Shown here: one piece after another, positions 1-11,864 of the stretch | Layout of the letters: each line of letters starts with the position of its first letter | How positions within the stretch are numbered: the first letter of the stretch is position 1 | Origin: Puccinellia tenuiflora | Taxonomy: Eukaryota; Streptophyta; Magnoliopsida; Poales; Poaceae | Length of the DNA stretch: 64,000 nt | Assembly (NCBI GenBank): GCA_012064385.1 | Contig: QRDG01001356.1 | Coordinates: forward strand, 164,080 to 228,079 | Direction: 5' to 3' | The notes under the pieces: model-generated | What the model saw: the letters and a program-made list of their open reading frames with translations, nothing else | The model's database searches: none | Told to the model about the DNA's origin: nothing | Program-made: the position numbers and the translations under genes

Positions 1-527
1 GTAGCCGTACCAGGTACGAGCTGGGAGCGTCCCAGTACCTGGTTGTGCTGGATGTCGGGAGCTGGATGCTGGAGTGGGTCGGCTGGGTGGCAGATGTCGG
101 AGTGGGCCCGATGTCGGATGAACAGTGTCGACATATGCCGTGTGAATAGTACCCGGGGTGAACATAGCTCGGGTATGTCGGATGAACAGTACCGGATGAA
201 CATTACCCGGATGAACAGTACCAGATGAACAGTGCCCGGGGTAGACATTACCCGGGTGAATAGTATCTGGGTGAACATTACTCGGATGAACAGTACCCGA
301 GGTAGACATTATCCGGGTGTGAACAGTATCCGTGTGAACAGTACTCGGATGAACAGTACCCGAGGTTGCCATAACCCGGGTGAACAGTATCCGAGATGAA
401 CCGTGCCCGAGATAGACATTACCCGGGTGAACAGTATCCGGATGAACAATACCCGAGGTAGACATTACCCGGGTGAACATTATCCGGGGTGTGAACAGTA
501 TCCGGGTGAACAGTATCCGGATGAACA
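1..527 (-). repeat. 3' LTR of element I (partial)
   Basis: This matches 13848 onward. The first 150 bp are almost identical, then the GAACAGTACCCGG minisatellite follows. The array is much shorter here (about 390 bp) than in the other LTR (about 1.16 kb), so the arrays expanded or contracted independently after insertion. The LTR/internal junction is placed after GATGAACA, the last sequence shared with the right copy. This is approximate, because the array makes the edge ambiguous. Confidence 0.65.
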
Positions 528-1472
528 GTACCCGGTGTATCATTTTGTAGCCTGCCGGCATCATAGGAAATATTAAAATCATATGTCGGCAGCATGAGCT
601 GTATCATTTTGTAGCCTGCATGGGCGCTTATCATATGTTGGTTTTTAGCTAAGCTGGGCATTTGCCAAAGTAGTATGTCTGCCATCATAAGGCAGTCATC
701 TAGCCATGCCCTCTAGACCAAACGCGTCATCCGGTTGACCGAGCTCACCCGAATCAACAACGAGATGGACAGTTTGCTCTGGAAATGCATCGCATGCATG
801 GGCATGGCCACACATAGATGTTTCTGCCGTCATTGGGCAATTTGGCATGCCTGCACGAGCATGTTTCATATGTCGGATGTCAACATCCTTTTGCTGGATT
901 GTCGTAGTGCCTGCATGGGCATATTTCCGATGTCGGATTACCGATATCCGATGTCTCCAGCATAAGCTGGTTTGATATATTGGCCTCTTGGGCATATTTC
1001 TTATGCCGGTTTCTGCCACTTTGGGCTTTTACCGCATAGATATGTCGGCAGCATGAGCTGGACCGACATATAGCCTGCTTGGGCATTATTATATACCGGT
1101 TTCTAGCCTTCTTGGGCATATTTTTTATGTGTCGGTTTCTGCCACTCTGGGCTTTTACCGCATAGATTTATGTCGGCGGCACTAGCTGGACCGACATATA
1201 GCCTGCTTGGGCATTATTATATACCGGTTTCTAGCCTTCTCGGGCATTACCGAAATTGTATGTCGGCAGCACGAGCTGGACCGAGATATAGCCGTCCTTG
1301 GCCGAATTTGACACTCTGCCTTCATGGGCACTTGTTAGATGACGTGTTGAGATATTTCTCAACGCGCAACACTCAGTGAGATTAGATATTTTTCGATTCT
1401 GAGCGCCGAGATAATAATGCCATGATACTCTGCAAGCTCGAATAACTGAAGAATCATGATAGTCGGTAAGGC
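528..1472 (-). repeat. Element I internal DNA with degenerate ~128-bp repeats
   Basis: No coding potential is seen. A unit starting TGTCGGCAGCATGAGCTGG and running through ATTATATACCGGTTTCTAGCC recurs at 1043, 1171 and 1261 (spacings 128 and 90 bp), with a more diverged copy near 582. The stretch ends where element II inserts; the target duplication is read as AAGGC at 1468-1472. Confidence 0.6.
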
Positions 1473-2072
1473 TGTAACATCCCAAATTTTGGAATGTTGT
1501 AAAAATCACAAAAATTTAAACTTTTATTAATAATTAAATAAAGTCTCCAAAAATCAAGAAAAGCTTTTATAGAAGATTGTTTTGACATCTTCAAAGTTAT
1601 ATTTTAAATTAAATATTCCTTTATCTTCAAATCTCAATTTTAAAATTTTGGAAATAAAATATTTAAATGGGGTTTTCAAATAGTATTTCCCCTTTTGGTT
1701 TATTATTTCAAATAAATAATATGGGGATATTATAAACCCTAAATTATTTGAGAAAATGATTTAAACATCTTTCCAATACTTGTGTTATAAAAGATGATAT
1801 CTTAAACTATCTTTAAATATAAAAATGAGTTATCATTTTAAATGATATTACTCATCTTATTCCTCTGGTTTTTAATTAAATATTTTGGGATAATTATAAA
1901 CCCTAATTTAGAAAATTCCCAATTAGCCATATAAGGCATATTTAACCAAAAGGGTATTTTGGTAATTTTGTTTTGACCAAAAAATAGTTCCAAAATGTCT
2001 ATTTTGACTATTTGGAATTTTACAAATTTTTACAAATTTATTTGACTTGATTTGGAGCTTGAAATCAAAAGT

Positions 2073-2119
2073 TATAAAAGAAAACAAAAAAAAAATTGAT
2101 GACGTCAGGAATGACGTCA
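2073..2119 (+). promoter_or_regulatory. TATA-like motif and paired TGACGTCA (as-1-like) sites in LTR
   Basis: TATAAAAG (2073-2080) is followed by TGACGTCA at 2100-2107 and again at 2112-2119. The two TGACG cores start exactly 12 bp apart, the geometry of the plant as-1 element bound by TGA-class bZIP factors. Both copies are intact in the 3' LTR (8299-8306 and 8311-8318). The pair lies downstream of the TATA motif rather than upstream, which is unusual. Binding is inferred, not shown. Confidence 0.5.
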
Positions 2120-2508
2120 TCGTCTTCATGCTCCAGGACGTGAGTTACGTCTCTCACTACCGTTTCTTCCCGAATTGATTGCGGGAGTTTGACAACCCCA
2201 AATGAAGTGTTGTTTCCTGCTATGCGAAGCCCTCGATCTCCTCTTCCTTTCCCCCCCAAAATCCCTCTCCTAATCGCCCCCAGGCCGCCGGATTTTCTCG
2301 CCGGAGTTTGATCGGCCGCCGCCGTATTTCTCCATTTCCGGCCATCTTGGTATTCCCCTGCCGCCAATTCTTGGCCTAGTCCTCTCCCCTCGCCTTGGCT
2401 CACCCCGCTGACACCCTTTTTGGCCTCCTACCGCAGCAAATCGTCACGTTCGTCCTCGACCCGATCTGGCCGCCGCCTCCTCGGACACCGGCCGATCTGC
2501 CCCGCTGA

Positions 2509-2871
2509 TCCAGGACACAATCGACGCCGCCACTTCGCCATCGTCTTCTAGGCGTCAAGCCACATCTCGTCATCCACTTCGTCGAGACCGACGACCACGG
2601 GAACGTCGAGTTCATCAACGACCCGAGGAGCATCGTCCGCCGCTACAACTCTGGTGACGAATTGCGGCCATCACTGACCCCCTCCATCACCGTATCCAGC
2701 ACCACCGAGATCACCGTGAAGTCACGCGTTCAAAGGTACATCCCAAGTGTCCTGGAACCCTCTGTTCCATCGCCACCGTCCAAGTATGTGCACGCCACCG
2801 CCGGTTTTAGGTCACCGGAGCAACTCCGGCCACCATACCCAAACCCTAGCTTCCCAGCCACCCGATCCTGA
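2509..2871 (+). other. Open frame inside LTR, possible captured coding fragment
   Basis: A stop-to-stop frame of about 120 codons runs from 2509 to the TGA at 2869-2871. Its middle part looks protein-like (hydrophobic PHLVIHFVET, then acidic and polar DDHGNVEFINDPRSIV), unlike the low-complexity frames around it. It is preserved with only a few substitutions in the 3' LTR (about 8708-9070). No start codon precedes the protein-like part, and I do not recognise the family. It could be a captured host exon or chance openness in GC-rich DNA. Confidence 0.3.
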
Positions 2872-4973
2872 TCCAACGACTCAGATCAGATCGAGCCGAG
2901 CCAAGCCGAGCCACAGCTTAGCCGAGCCGTGACTCAAGCCGAGCCGAGCCCCGAGCCGATCCTTTTTCTGTTCCGGAATAAAAATAGAAATGACAGTTTT
3001 GCAGAAAACCCCCTGGAACTTGGATTAATCATATCTTTTTCTCTGTTTGGCCAAATTAGACAAATAATACCTTTTTGGAAACCTTAGGAAAATTAGAATC
3101 TTTTGGCTGTATTAGTTTTCTGTTTTGTCGAATTTATATTTATTCAAATTTCAAATGAGGAGTTTGAGTAAATTTGACATAACTTTAGTTTAAAAATGTT
3201 TTTTTTGAATGAATCCAATTCCAGTAGCTTTGTTTAGAAGCCCTCTGTCCAGAGAGACCAAAACCATACCTAGCTACCACTTTTTGAAGCATAAACATTG
3301 AAAGTGTGTCAAAGGCCATTTAAATGTTAATGTTTTGCAAACCATAGTTTCAAAATGTTTTTAAAGTACTTTTGACCAACTCCTTTGTGTGATCACTTTG
3401 ATCAAGACCAATCCCTACAACCTTTGAAACAACCCTTCAACCTATTCAAATTTGATTTCAGGCCAACCCCGGACCCAAATGGCAAACCCCAAACCTTAAT
3501 ACATTGATTCTTTTTGCATATGGGATCATGTATTGAAACTTGGACCACCAACCAAGATATGTTTGTTTCTATCCATGTTTGTTGTTATGTTTGTTTATTT
3601 GATTGTTGTATTGTTGCTTATTGTCATATATTTGTATTGTATAGATTGAACGGAGTGCTACGAGTTACTTTGAGAAGAGTGTGTGAGCAACGACAAGTTC
3701 CAAAAGGCAAGTGCATACACCCTTTCATGAAAGACCTACTATTTTGTTATATATGCATTGTGGACTATTTCAGTAGTATGCATGATAGGTGTTCTACTAT
3801 ATTGCTATGCAGACCTATCTAATATATCACCCCTTTATTCCTGTTGATTTAGGAACCCATTCACTTGGTAGAAGTTAGGACTGCTATGCTGAAATGTTTT
3901 ATTGTAGTACGAAAGGATAAAAACTCTACTAAGTTAATGAACTACCTGGGTGGCAATTGGTTTTGCTCTATTGGCGGTCAAAGTTGAGTGGCTGCTCAGG
4001 GCCATTTCCATGGTTTTAACTGAGTACGTGCACTTGTGAACGGCCACCCAGGAACAAAGAGATTTAAGTCACTCCAAGTTTAGATTGCTTCCAGTGCAGC
4101 CACTTGGTATTATGGCTCTGCCTTGACTAAGTAAGTTCTAGGAACCTGATTCCGACAGTTCTCAGCGGATGAATGTCTTGTATGGGTCTGTCTGACGAAC
4201 AGGGGACTGTTTCCCAAAGGTCTCGTCTTCATCTTCACCTTTCCTTTTCACTTCAAGAAGGTCAAGGACAGAATGGGTTGATGAAGTCTCGTGGTGAAAG
4301 TGCACAACCTCTCGAGAGTGTAAAACTATGATCATAGCCGTGTCCCCGGTTACGGACAATTCTGAGCAGCTGGACAAGGATGTCGATGGAAAATCTCCTC
4401 ATTCCAATTTCATAATAAAATTTGATGGGTGAACACGGGTATATGAGACCTTGGATGCGTTCCATGGGTGAGTCTCATATTCTTTTTGAGAAAGAAAATG
4501 TTTTATGAAAAGTAGGACAAAGTTTGCTTTACGCAATAGCCTTGAACTCCACCAGCCAAATAAGCATGTAGTATTAGTCTTGCCATTTTATATTCCACCA
4601 AAGTATCACTTGCCGGCCTGTCATAAGGTATTGACCCAAATTCCCTGGGCTGCAACGTTAATGTTGCAGGTTTTTACGATGACGCGTGAGGACGTCTACT
4701 TTTCGAGCTTGCAACCAACATGTATGCCAGTGGCACATGAAGATGATGAAGCTCTCTGTGCTACTTATGTTTCCGCTGCCAAACTTTACATTCAAGCTAG
4801 CCTTTGGCTATGCAATTTGTAAAGAATATTTTATTTATGGATTTCGTGATGTAATAATTATTTGACATTGATGCATGGTATTACATCTATTTGTGAATTG
4901 CTATCCATACTCGATCCAGGGAATAGCATATTTCACGATGTGTTCTTGCTTTTCTAAGCAAGGGCGCTACAGA

Positions 4974-4985
4974 TGGTATCAGAGC
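4974..4985 (+). other. Primer-binding site of element II
   Basis: TGGTATCAGAGC begins two bases after the 5' LTR end. This is the common plant retrotransposon PBS complementary to the 3' end of initiator methionine tRNA. Confidence 0.9.
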
Positions 4986-5615
4986 GTAATGTTGCCTGTA
5001 GGCTCGAAAACCTTAGGTTTGGATTAGAAATAAGAATGACCATAGGAACAAAAGTTATTTTCTTCTTGTCCAAATCTTTCCTAATATCTTCTTGTAACCT
5101 TCTCAACTAATTGCTTTCTAAGTTATCTTATCTTATTTATAGATGACCATAACTCACAAATGTTTCCGAAGACGTTGAAGATCAACATGACAATTATGGG
5201 AAGCCATCAAGTGCCTTGATCGAAGACTTCAAATTTTGACTCCACAACATCTAGAAGTACCTCGACGAACTCAAAGAAATAGAAGAGAATCTTGAAGCAT
5301 TGAAGAAAGAGATAGACTAGACCACCATTTACCCTAATAGCGTTATAGTAATATTGTATTGACTTACCAAATTGTGGTATGACAGTACTATCGTGTCTAT
5401 TTTGAAAAAAAACCTTGTTGTGTTTGTTTGTTATCCAAACTATAATTTCGAAAATTAAGTAGGAGAAGTTGTTTTTATCTCTATTGGTTGTTCTACTGTT
5501 GTTTGATGCTTGCTGGATATTGTTTGTAAGATGAATTGCCTTGATCTGCTGTGTTTGGGTAGAACTTATTTTAGATTTTCTTCTATCTCTACTCATCCCT
5601 GCTAAACCAAACCAG

Positions 5616-6599
5616 ATGTCTCTCCCACATACCAACCATGATGAAAAAGATAGCCACCTCAAGATGCCCTATGCAGTTCAGTTGCTGGTAGCAGCTCAGA
5701 CTCAGATGACCCAAGTGATGAAAGAAAGTCAAGCCAACAACCCCAATAACGAGTTACCCACAGGAATGCAACAAATGTTAGATAACCAGACTCAATTAGT
5801 GCAGATGATGGCTCAGTATATGGCAAGAAACAACAACAACAACTTACCACAGATGGAAGATGGCCACAAAGAGTCCAAGGAGAATATTATGACAGGACCC
5901 AGAGCCTGCAAAATCTGTGGGGAGATTGGTCATTCATCCAAAGAGTGTCCCGATGAGTCGCCCCATTTGTATACAAACCATCCTGATGAAGGATGTCCTA
6001 TGATCCAGGTTACTTGCTTTTTGTGTGAAGGGACAAATCACATCCCGGCTCAATGCCAAATCTATCCCATGGTGCAAGAAGTCAGTCAGCAAGTCAAAGC
6101 GGGAATGCAACAAATTCTCAAGAGGTCTATGGTAGTACTGAAACAGAAGGAGGAACACAAGCGAGATACTAGCCATATAACATGTTTCACATGTAGGAAA
6201 ATGGGTCATTATTCATGGTATTGCTCAGAGAAGGAGGTTGGTGATGGGATCAAGCCAAAACAGTATAAGAAGGGACTTGTGAACCGTCGCAGTACAGATC
6301 ATGACCCCCATCATCATGTTATCAACCACAGTGGTGGATTCAAAGCAAGCAATGGAGGATTCAATGTTAGGGTACACAATGGACACAAGCATGAGAACCA
6401 CCCCAACAATTTCCACAAGAAAGACAACAGCCAAGTGAGGTGTTTTAATTGCAAGAAAATGGGCCATTATGAAAGAGAATGCCCAGAAGAGCCCCGAGAT
6501 ATGTCAACAGTATTTTGCCATTGCTGCAGAGAGACAGGACACTTCACCGATGATTGCCCAAGTCGGAAGAGACGTCGTGTGAATGCCTTGCTCGACTAA
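5616..6599 (+). CDS. Five-CCHC zinc-knuckle protein (gag-NC-like) of element II
   Basis: This is a 327-residue ORF. I chose ATG 5616 (MSLPHTNHDE) because the sequence just upstream resembles an intron 3' end, pyrimidine-rich and ending in AG. An upstream in-frame ATG at 5541 would add 25 hydrophobic residues. The N-terminal 90 residues are Q/N/M-rich. Five C-x2-C-x4-H-x4-C knuckles follow: CKICGEIGHSSKEC, CFLCEGTNHIPAQC, CFTCRKMGHYSWYC, CFNCKKMGHYEREC and CHCCRETGHFTDDC. A His/Asn-rich basic linker separates knuckles 3 and 4, and the C terminus is basic (SRKRRR). No capsid (Retrotrans_gag) core or protease is visible. The likely role is binding element RNA as a nucleocapsid-like protein; that is inference. 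The frame has no stop, consistent with recent activity or selection. A host CNBP-like origin is possible, but its position between LTRs makes it an element gene. Confidence 0.75.
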   Translation: MSLPHTNHDEKDSHLKMPYAVQLLVAAQTQMTQVMKESQANNPNNELPTGMQQMLDNQTQLVQMMAQYMARNNNNNLPQMEDGHKESKENIMTGPRACKICGEIGHSSKECPDESPHLYTNHPDEGCPMIQVTCFLCEGTNHIPAQCQIYPMVQEVSQQVKAGMQQILKRSMVVLKQKEEHKRDTSHITCFTCRKMGHYSWYCSEKEVGDGIKPKQYKKGLVNRRSTDHDPHHHVINHSGGFKASNGGFNVRVHNGHKHENHPNNFHKKDNSQVRCFNCKKMGHYERECPEEPRDMSTVFCHCCRETGHFTDDCPSRKRRRVNALLD

Positions 6600-7669
6600 T
6601 TTTAATTTTCATTAGATTATGTATGAGGAAATACGCACTATGATGTAAGGGTGATGTAATGTCGATGTAATAACCACAATTTGTGAGGATGAGTGAAACT
6701 TGTATCGAATATCTTATGCCAAAACTTAGACAAAGCAATTACTATTGTTGTGAAGCCTGCTCATCATCTCAGGGATGAAGACAAGACACTGATATGGTCA
6801 AGCAAAGACGACATGGAAAGCGTGTATCCCAAGGAGAGGGATCACCAAAGAAGCTATAGCTTGTGATCTAGCATATGTAGTAGTTTTCGTAACCCCATAG
6901 TTTGAAGGATCGATAGTTTAGTTCAAGTTGTCTTACAGATTGGAAACATTCTGTTAGACATGTGAGATCGACCGAGTGTTAGCTTACGAGATTCTCCAAA
7001 CCAAGTACAAGGTAATGAATTGAGTGCGATGTGGAGTAGCTACCATGACGACTACTCATTTCATTCGCTTTGTTATGAGGAATGGTAAATCTGAGTGACA
7101 TACCTATAAGAGAGACGACGTGGATAAGCCTGAACCAATGGAATATTATAACCCTATGTGAGACAAAAGTTGCTGAAACGTAAGATTTTCGGTGAGGATA
7201 AACCCCAACTCTCGTGAAGAAGAAGAGATCCTGCAATGAATGTTTTGACCTACCATGAGAGTTCCGTTAGAATAGACGCTGTTTGCACTGAGGGATGCCA
7301 ACCTAGAGAAGAAATATTACCGAAGACATCACATGGATGGAGGACGTAATATTTCAAGCCATCTTGAAGAGACACCCGCCTATTGGAATTGAAGCTTACG
7401 ATGCTTATGAAGAGCTGGTACATGCCATATCCATAACTAGAGAGGATGAAGCAAAACTGATACAGTCGAAGATAAAAGTTGATCCAACAAGGATTCAGGA
7501 ATCGTCCTATGTGTGCCCTGTTTGAAGTCAAGATTTAAAGACCGCCTACAAAAGTTTCTTTTAAGGGTGGTAGCCCACCTAGTTGCCTAAAACCCGGATA
7601 ACCGAACCCATCTTTCTTTCTAGCCTCTCCGAATCTCGGGGACGAGATTCCTTTTAAGGGTGGTAGGTT
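6600..7669 (+). other. Element II 3' internal region and polypurine tract
   Basis: No ORF of note is seen in this 1.07 kb. It ends with the block GGGGACGAGATTCC followed by the purine tract AAGGGTGGTAGGT (7656-7668), immediately before the LTR TGTAACA. The chromovirus at 25220-25250 has the same block on the minus strand with few changes, so this is the conserved polypurine-tract region of that lineage. Confidence 0.7.
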
Positions 7670-10600
7670 TGTAACATCCCAAATTTTGGAATGTTGTAAA
7701 AATCACAAAAATTTAAAACTTTTATTAATAATTAAATAAAGTCTCCAAAAATCAAGAAAAGCTTTTATAGAAGATTGTTTTGACATCTTCAAAGTTATAT
7801 TTTAAATTAAATATTCCTTTATCTTCAAATCTCAATTTTAAAATTTTGGAAATAAAATATTTAAATGGGGTTTTCAAATAGTATTTCCCCTTTTGGTTTA
7901 TTATTTCAAATAAATAAAATGGGGATATTATAAACCCTAAATTATTTGAGAAAATGATTTAAACATCTTTCCAATACTTGTGTTATAAAAGATGATATCT
8001 TAAACTATCTTTAAATATAAAAATGAGTTATCATTTTAAATGATATTACTCATCTTATTCCTCTGGTTTTTAATTAAATATTTTGGGATAATTATAAACC
8101 CTAATTTAGAAAATTCCCAATTAGCCATATAAGGCATATTTAACCAAAAGGGTATTTTGGTAATTTTGTTTTGACCAAAAATAGTTCCAAAATGTCTATT
8201 TTGACTATTTGGAATTTTACAAATTTTTACAAATTTATTTGACTTGATTTGAAGCTTGAAATCAAAAGTTATAAAAGAAAACAAAAAAAAAAAATTGATG
8301 ACGTCAGGAATGACGTCATCGTCTTCATGCTCCAGGACGTGAGTTACGTCTCTCACTACCGTTTCTTCCCGAATTGATTGCGGGAGTTTGACAACCCCAA
8401 ATGAAGTGTTGTTTCCTGCTATGCGAAGCCCTCGATCTCCTCTTCCTTTCCCCCCCAAAATCCCTCTCCTAATCGCCCCCAGGCCGCCGGATTTTCTCGC
8501 CGGAGTTTGATCGGCCGCCGCCGTATTTCTCCATTTCCGGCCATCTTGGTATTCCCCTGCCGCCAATTCTTGGCCTAGTCCTCTCCCCTCGCCTTGGCTC
8601 ACCCCGCTGACACCCTTTTTGGCCTCCTACCGCAGCAAATCGTCACGTTCGTCCTCGACCCGATCTGGCCGCCGCCTCCTCGGACACCGGCCGATCTGCC
8701 CCGCTGATCCAGGACACAATCGACGCCGCCACTTCGCCATCGTCTTCTAGGCGTCAAGCCACATCTCGTCATCCACTTCGTCGAGACCGACGACCACGGG
8801 AACGTCGAGTTCATCAACGACCCGAGGAGCATCGTCCGCCGCTACAACTCTGGTGACGAATTGCGGCCATCACTGACCCCCTCCATCACCGTATCCAGCA
8901 CCACCGAGATCACCGTGAAGTCACGCGTTCAAAGGTACAGCCCAAGCGTCCTGGAACCCTCTGTTCCGTCGCCACCGTCCAAGTATGTGCACGCCACCGC
9001 CGGTTTTAGGTCACCGGAGCAACTCCGGCCACCATACCCAAACCCTAGCTTCCCAGCCACCCGATCCTGATCCAACGACTCAGATCAGATCGAGCCGAGC
9101 CAAGCCGAGCCACAGCTTAGCCGAGCCGTGACTCAAGCCGAGCCGAGCCCCGAGCCGATCCTTTTTCTGTTCCGGAATAAAAATAGAAATGACAGTTTTG
9201 CAGAAAACCCCCTGGAACTTGGATTAATCATATCTTTTTCTCTGTTTGGCCAAATTAGACAAATAATACCTTTTTGGAAACCTTAGGAAAATTAGAATCT
9301 TTTGGCTGTATTAGTTTTCTGTTTTGTCGAATTTATATTTATTCAAATTTCAAATGAGGAGTTTGAGTAAATTTGACATAACTTTAGTTTAAAAATGTTT
9401 TTTTTGAATGAATCCAATTCCAGTAGCTTTGTTTAGAAGCCCTCTGTCCAGAGAGACCAAAACCATACCTAGCTACCACTTTTTGAAGCATAAACATTGA
9501 AAGTGTGTCAAAGGCCATTTAAATGTTAATGTTTTGCAAACCATAGTTTCAAAATGTTTTTAAAGTACTTTTGACCAACTCCTTTGTGTGATCACTTTGA
9601 TCAAGACCAATCCATACAACCTTTGAAACAACCCTTCAACCTATTCAAATTTGATTTCAGGCCAACCCCGGACCCAAATGGCAAACCCCAAACCTTAATA
9701 CATTGATTATTTTTGCATATGGGATCATGTATTGAAACTTGGACCACCAACCAAGATATGTTTGTTTCTATCCATGTTTGTTGTTATGTTTGTTTATTTG
9801 ATTGTTGTATTGTTGCTTATTGTCATATATTTGTATTGTATAGATTGAACGGAGTGCTACGAGTTACTTTGAGAAGAGTGTGTGAGCAACGACAAGTTCC
9901 AAAAGGCAAGTGCATACACCCTTTCATGAAAGACCAACTATTTTGTTATATATGCATTGTGGACTATTTCAGTAGTATGCATGATAGGTGTTCTACTATA
10001 TTGCTATGCAGACCTATCTAATATATCACCCCTTTATTCCTGTTGATTTAGGAACCCATTCACTTGGTAGAAGTTAGGACTGCTATGCTGAAATGTTTTA
10101 TTGTAGTACGAAAGGATAAAAACTCTACTAAGTTAATGAACTACCTGGGTGGCAATTGGTTTTGCTCTATTGGCGGTCAAAGTTGAGTGGCTGTTCAGGG
10201 CCATTTCCATGGTTTTAACTGAGTACGTGCACTTGTGAACGGCCACCCAGGAACAAAGAGATTTAAGTCACTCCAAGTTTAGATTGCTTCCAGTGCAGCC
10301 ACTTGGTATTATGGCTCTACCTTGACTAAGTAAGTTCTAGGAACCTGATTCCGACAGTTCTCAGCGGATGAATGTCTTGTATGGGTCTGTCTGACGAACA
10401 GGGGACTGTTTCCCAAAGGTCTCGTCTTCATCTTCACCTTTCCTTTTCACTTCAAGAAGGTCAAGGACAGAATGGGTTGATGAAGTCTCGTGGTGAAAGT
10501 GCACAACCTCTCGAGAGTGTAAAACTATGATCATAGCCGTGTCCCCGGTTACGGACAATTCTGAGCAGCTGGACAAGGATGTCGATGGAAAATCTCCTCA

Positions 10601-11170
10601 TTCCAATTTCATAATAAAATTTGATGGGTGAACACGGGTATATGAGACCTTGGATGCGTTCCATGGGTGAGTCTCATATTCTTTTTGAGAAAGAAAATGT
10701 TTTATGAAAAGTAGGACAAAGTTTGCTTTACGCAATAGCCTTGAACTCCACCAGCCAAATAAGCATGTAGTATTAGTCTTGCCATTTTATATTCCACCAA
10801 AGTATCACTTGCCGGCCTGTCATAAGGTATTGACCCAAATTCCCTGGGCTGCAACGTTAATGTTGCAGGTTTTTACGATGACGCGTGAGGACGTCTACTT
10901 TTCGAGCTTGCAACCAACATGTATGCCAGTGGCACATGAAGATGATGAAGCTCTCTGTGCTACTTATGTTTCCGCTGCCAAACTTTACATTCAAGCTAGC
11001 CTTTGGCTATGCAATTTGTAAAGAATATTTTATTTATGGATTTCGTGATGTAATAATTATTTGACATTGATGCATGGTATTACATCTATTTGTGAATTGC
11101 TATCCATACTCGATCCAGGGAATAGCATATTTCACGATGTGTTCTTGCTTTTCTAAGCAAGGGCGCTACA
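7670..11170 (+). repeat. 3' LTR of element II
   Basis: Nearly identical to 1473-4971. Examples of differences seen are one extra A near 7710, TAAT versus TAAA near 7918, GGAGC versus GAAGC near 8252, and changes near 8940-8970. It ends GGGCGCTACA at 11170, followed by ACGGC, which matches the left target sequence AAGGC at four of five bases. Confidence 0.9.
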
Positions 11171-11864
11171 ACGGCTGATAAAGATACCGATTTGTGAGAT
11201 GCTTGATGATGTGAGATAAATGCCATGATATTTTGGCAAGCCGAAATAAATGGCGATTCGAGATATTGCAGGATGCCCAGATATTTTGGCGAACCGACAT
11301 AAACGGTGATTTGACATATGAGGTGATGTTGAGATATAACCGCAAACTGAAATAAACGGCGATCTGGAGAATACCGATAATGCTATGATATTTTGGGTAA
11401 TCAGAGACAACCGATAAAACCGCAATCTTGGTGATGAATACTCTCTCGGTAAAACCGATATCACCTTTCAATGTTAGTTCAAGCACATATATAATGAATA
11501 TTTAACGGGAGCACTAACTCTATTCCACAGATATATTTAAGTCTAGCAGCGAAATTATATATTAAAATGCAGACTCGGTTTTCAAACGAGTCCCCGAGTT
11601 GCTTTTCTTATCTAGGAGAAGCTGTAAAACAGACTGTACGGGCAGTCCCCGGGTTACAACATTTCGTTCCCGGGGAAAACAGCTAAGCACAGCAGAAAAG
11701 AGGGGAGAGTCCCCGAGCACTGTTTGAGATTATTAAAAAGAGTGATGCAGACATATAAATGATACTTACGAGGCAATGTTGTTGGAGAAGTCGAGTAAGA
11801 TGTTGATGCCGGTATGAATATCAATATGTCTGCCTGGGCCACCAACATCTCGGCCCGGACCACA
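11171..11864 (-). other. Element I internal DNA, non-coding
   Basis: Continues element I right of the nested insertion. It holds degenerate motifs built from GATATTTTGG/CCGATAAA-like words and several 'CCCCGAG' words, but no convincing ORF or structured RNA. Confidence 0.5.

Larger units (their letters stand above)
1473..4971 (+). repeat. 5' LTR of element II
   Basis: TG...CA ends. The first 630 bp are AT-rich. A TATAAAAG motif lies at 2073-2080 and a pair of TGACGTCA palindromes at 2100-2119. A GC-rich 2.2-2.95 kb section follows, containing an open frame (2509-2871) and GAGCC microsatellite-like repeats near 2890-2960. The remainder is AT-rich non-coding DNA. Apparent short ORFs at 3514-3822 and 4505-4822 show no family resemblance and I do not call them genes. 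Confidence 0.9.
1473..11170 (+). mobile_element. Element II: complete non-autonomous LTR retrotransposon with 3.5-kb LTRs
   Basis: Two nearly identical LTRs (1473-4971 and 7670-11170) start TGTAACATCCC and end GGGCGCTACA. They are flanked by an imperfect 5-bp target duplication, AAGGC/ACGGC. The internal region is 2.7 kb. It has a TGGTATCAGAGC primer-binding site at 4974-4985 (initiator-Met tRNA type), one intact ORF of five zinc knuckles, and a purine tract before the 3' LTR. No protease, RT, RNase H or integrase is present. By eye I count about 10 substitutions and 3 small indels between the LTRs, roughly 0.3%, so the insertion is recent. The LTR ends, PBS and tract are like those of the chromovirus at 25.2 kb, suggesting the same mobilising machinery. 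I do not recognise the family name. Confidence 0.9.

Noticed and set aside
4505..4822. 105-codon frame repeated at 10704-11021
   Set aside because: It lies inside both LTRs near the 3' end, has no family resemblance, and repeats simply because the LTRs are duplicated.
5616..6599. A host nucleic-acid-binding protein of the CNBP type
   Set aside because: The ORF lies between PBS and polypurine tract of an element with paired LTRs and target duplication, so it is an element gene regardless of origin.
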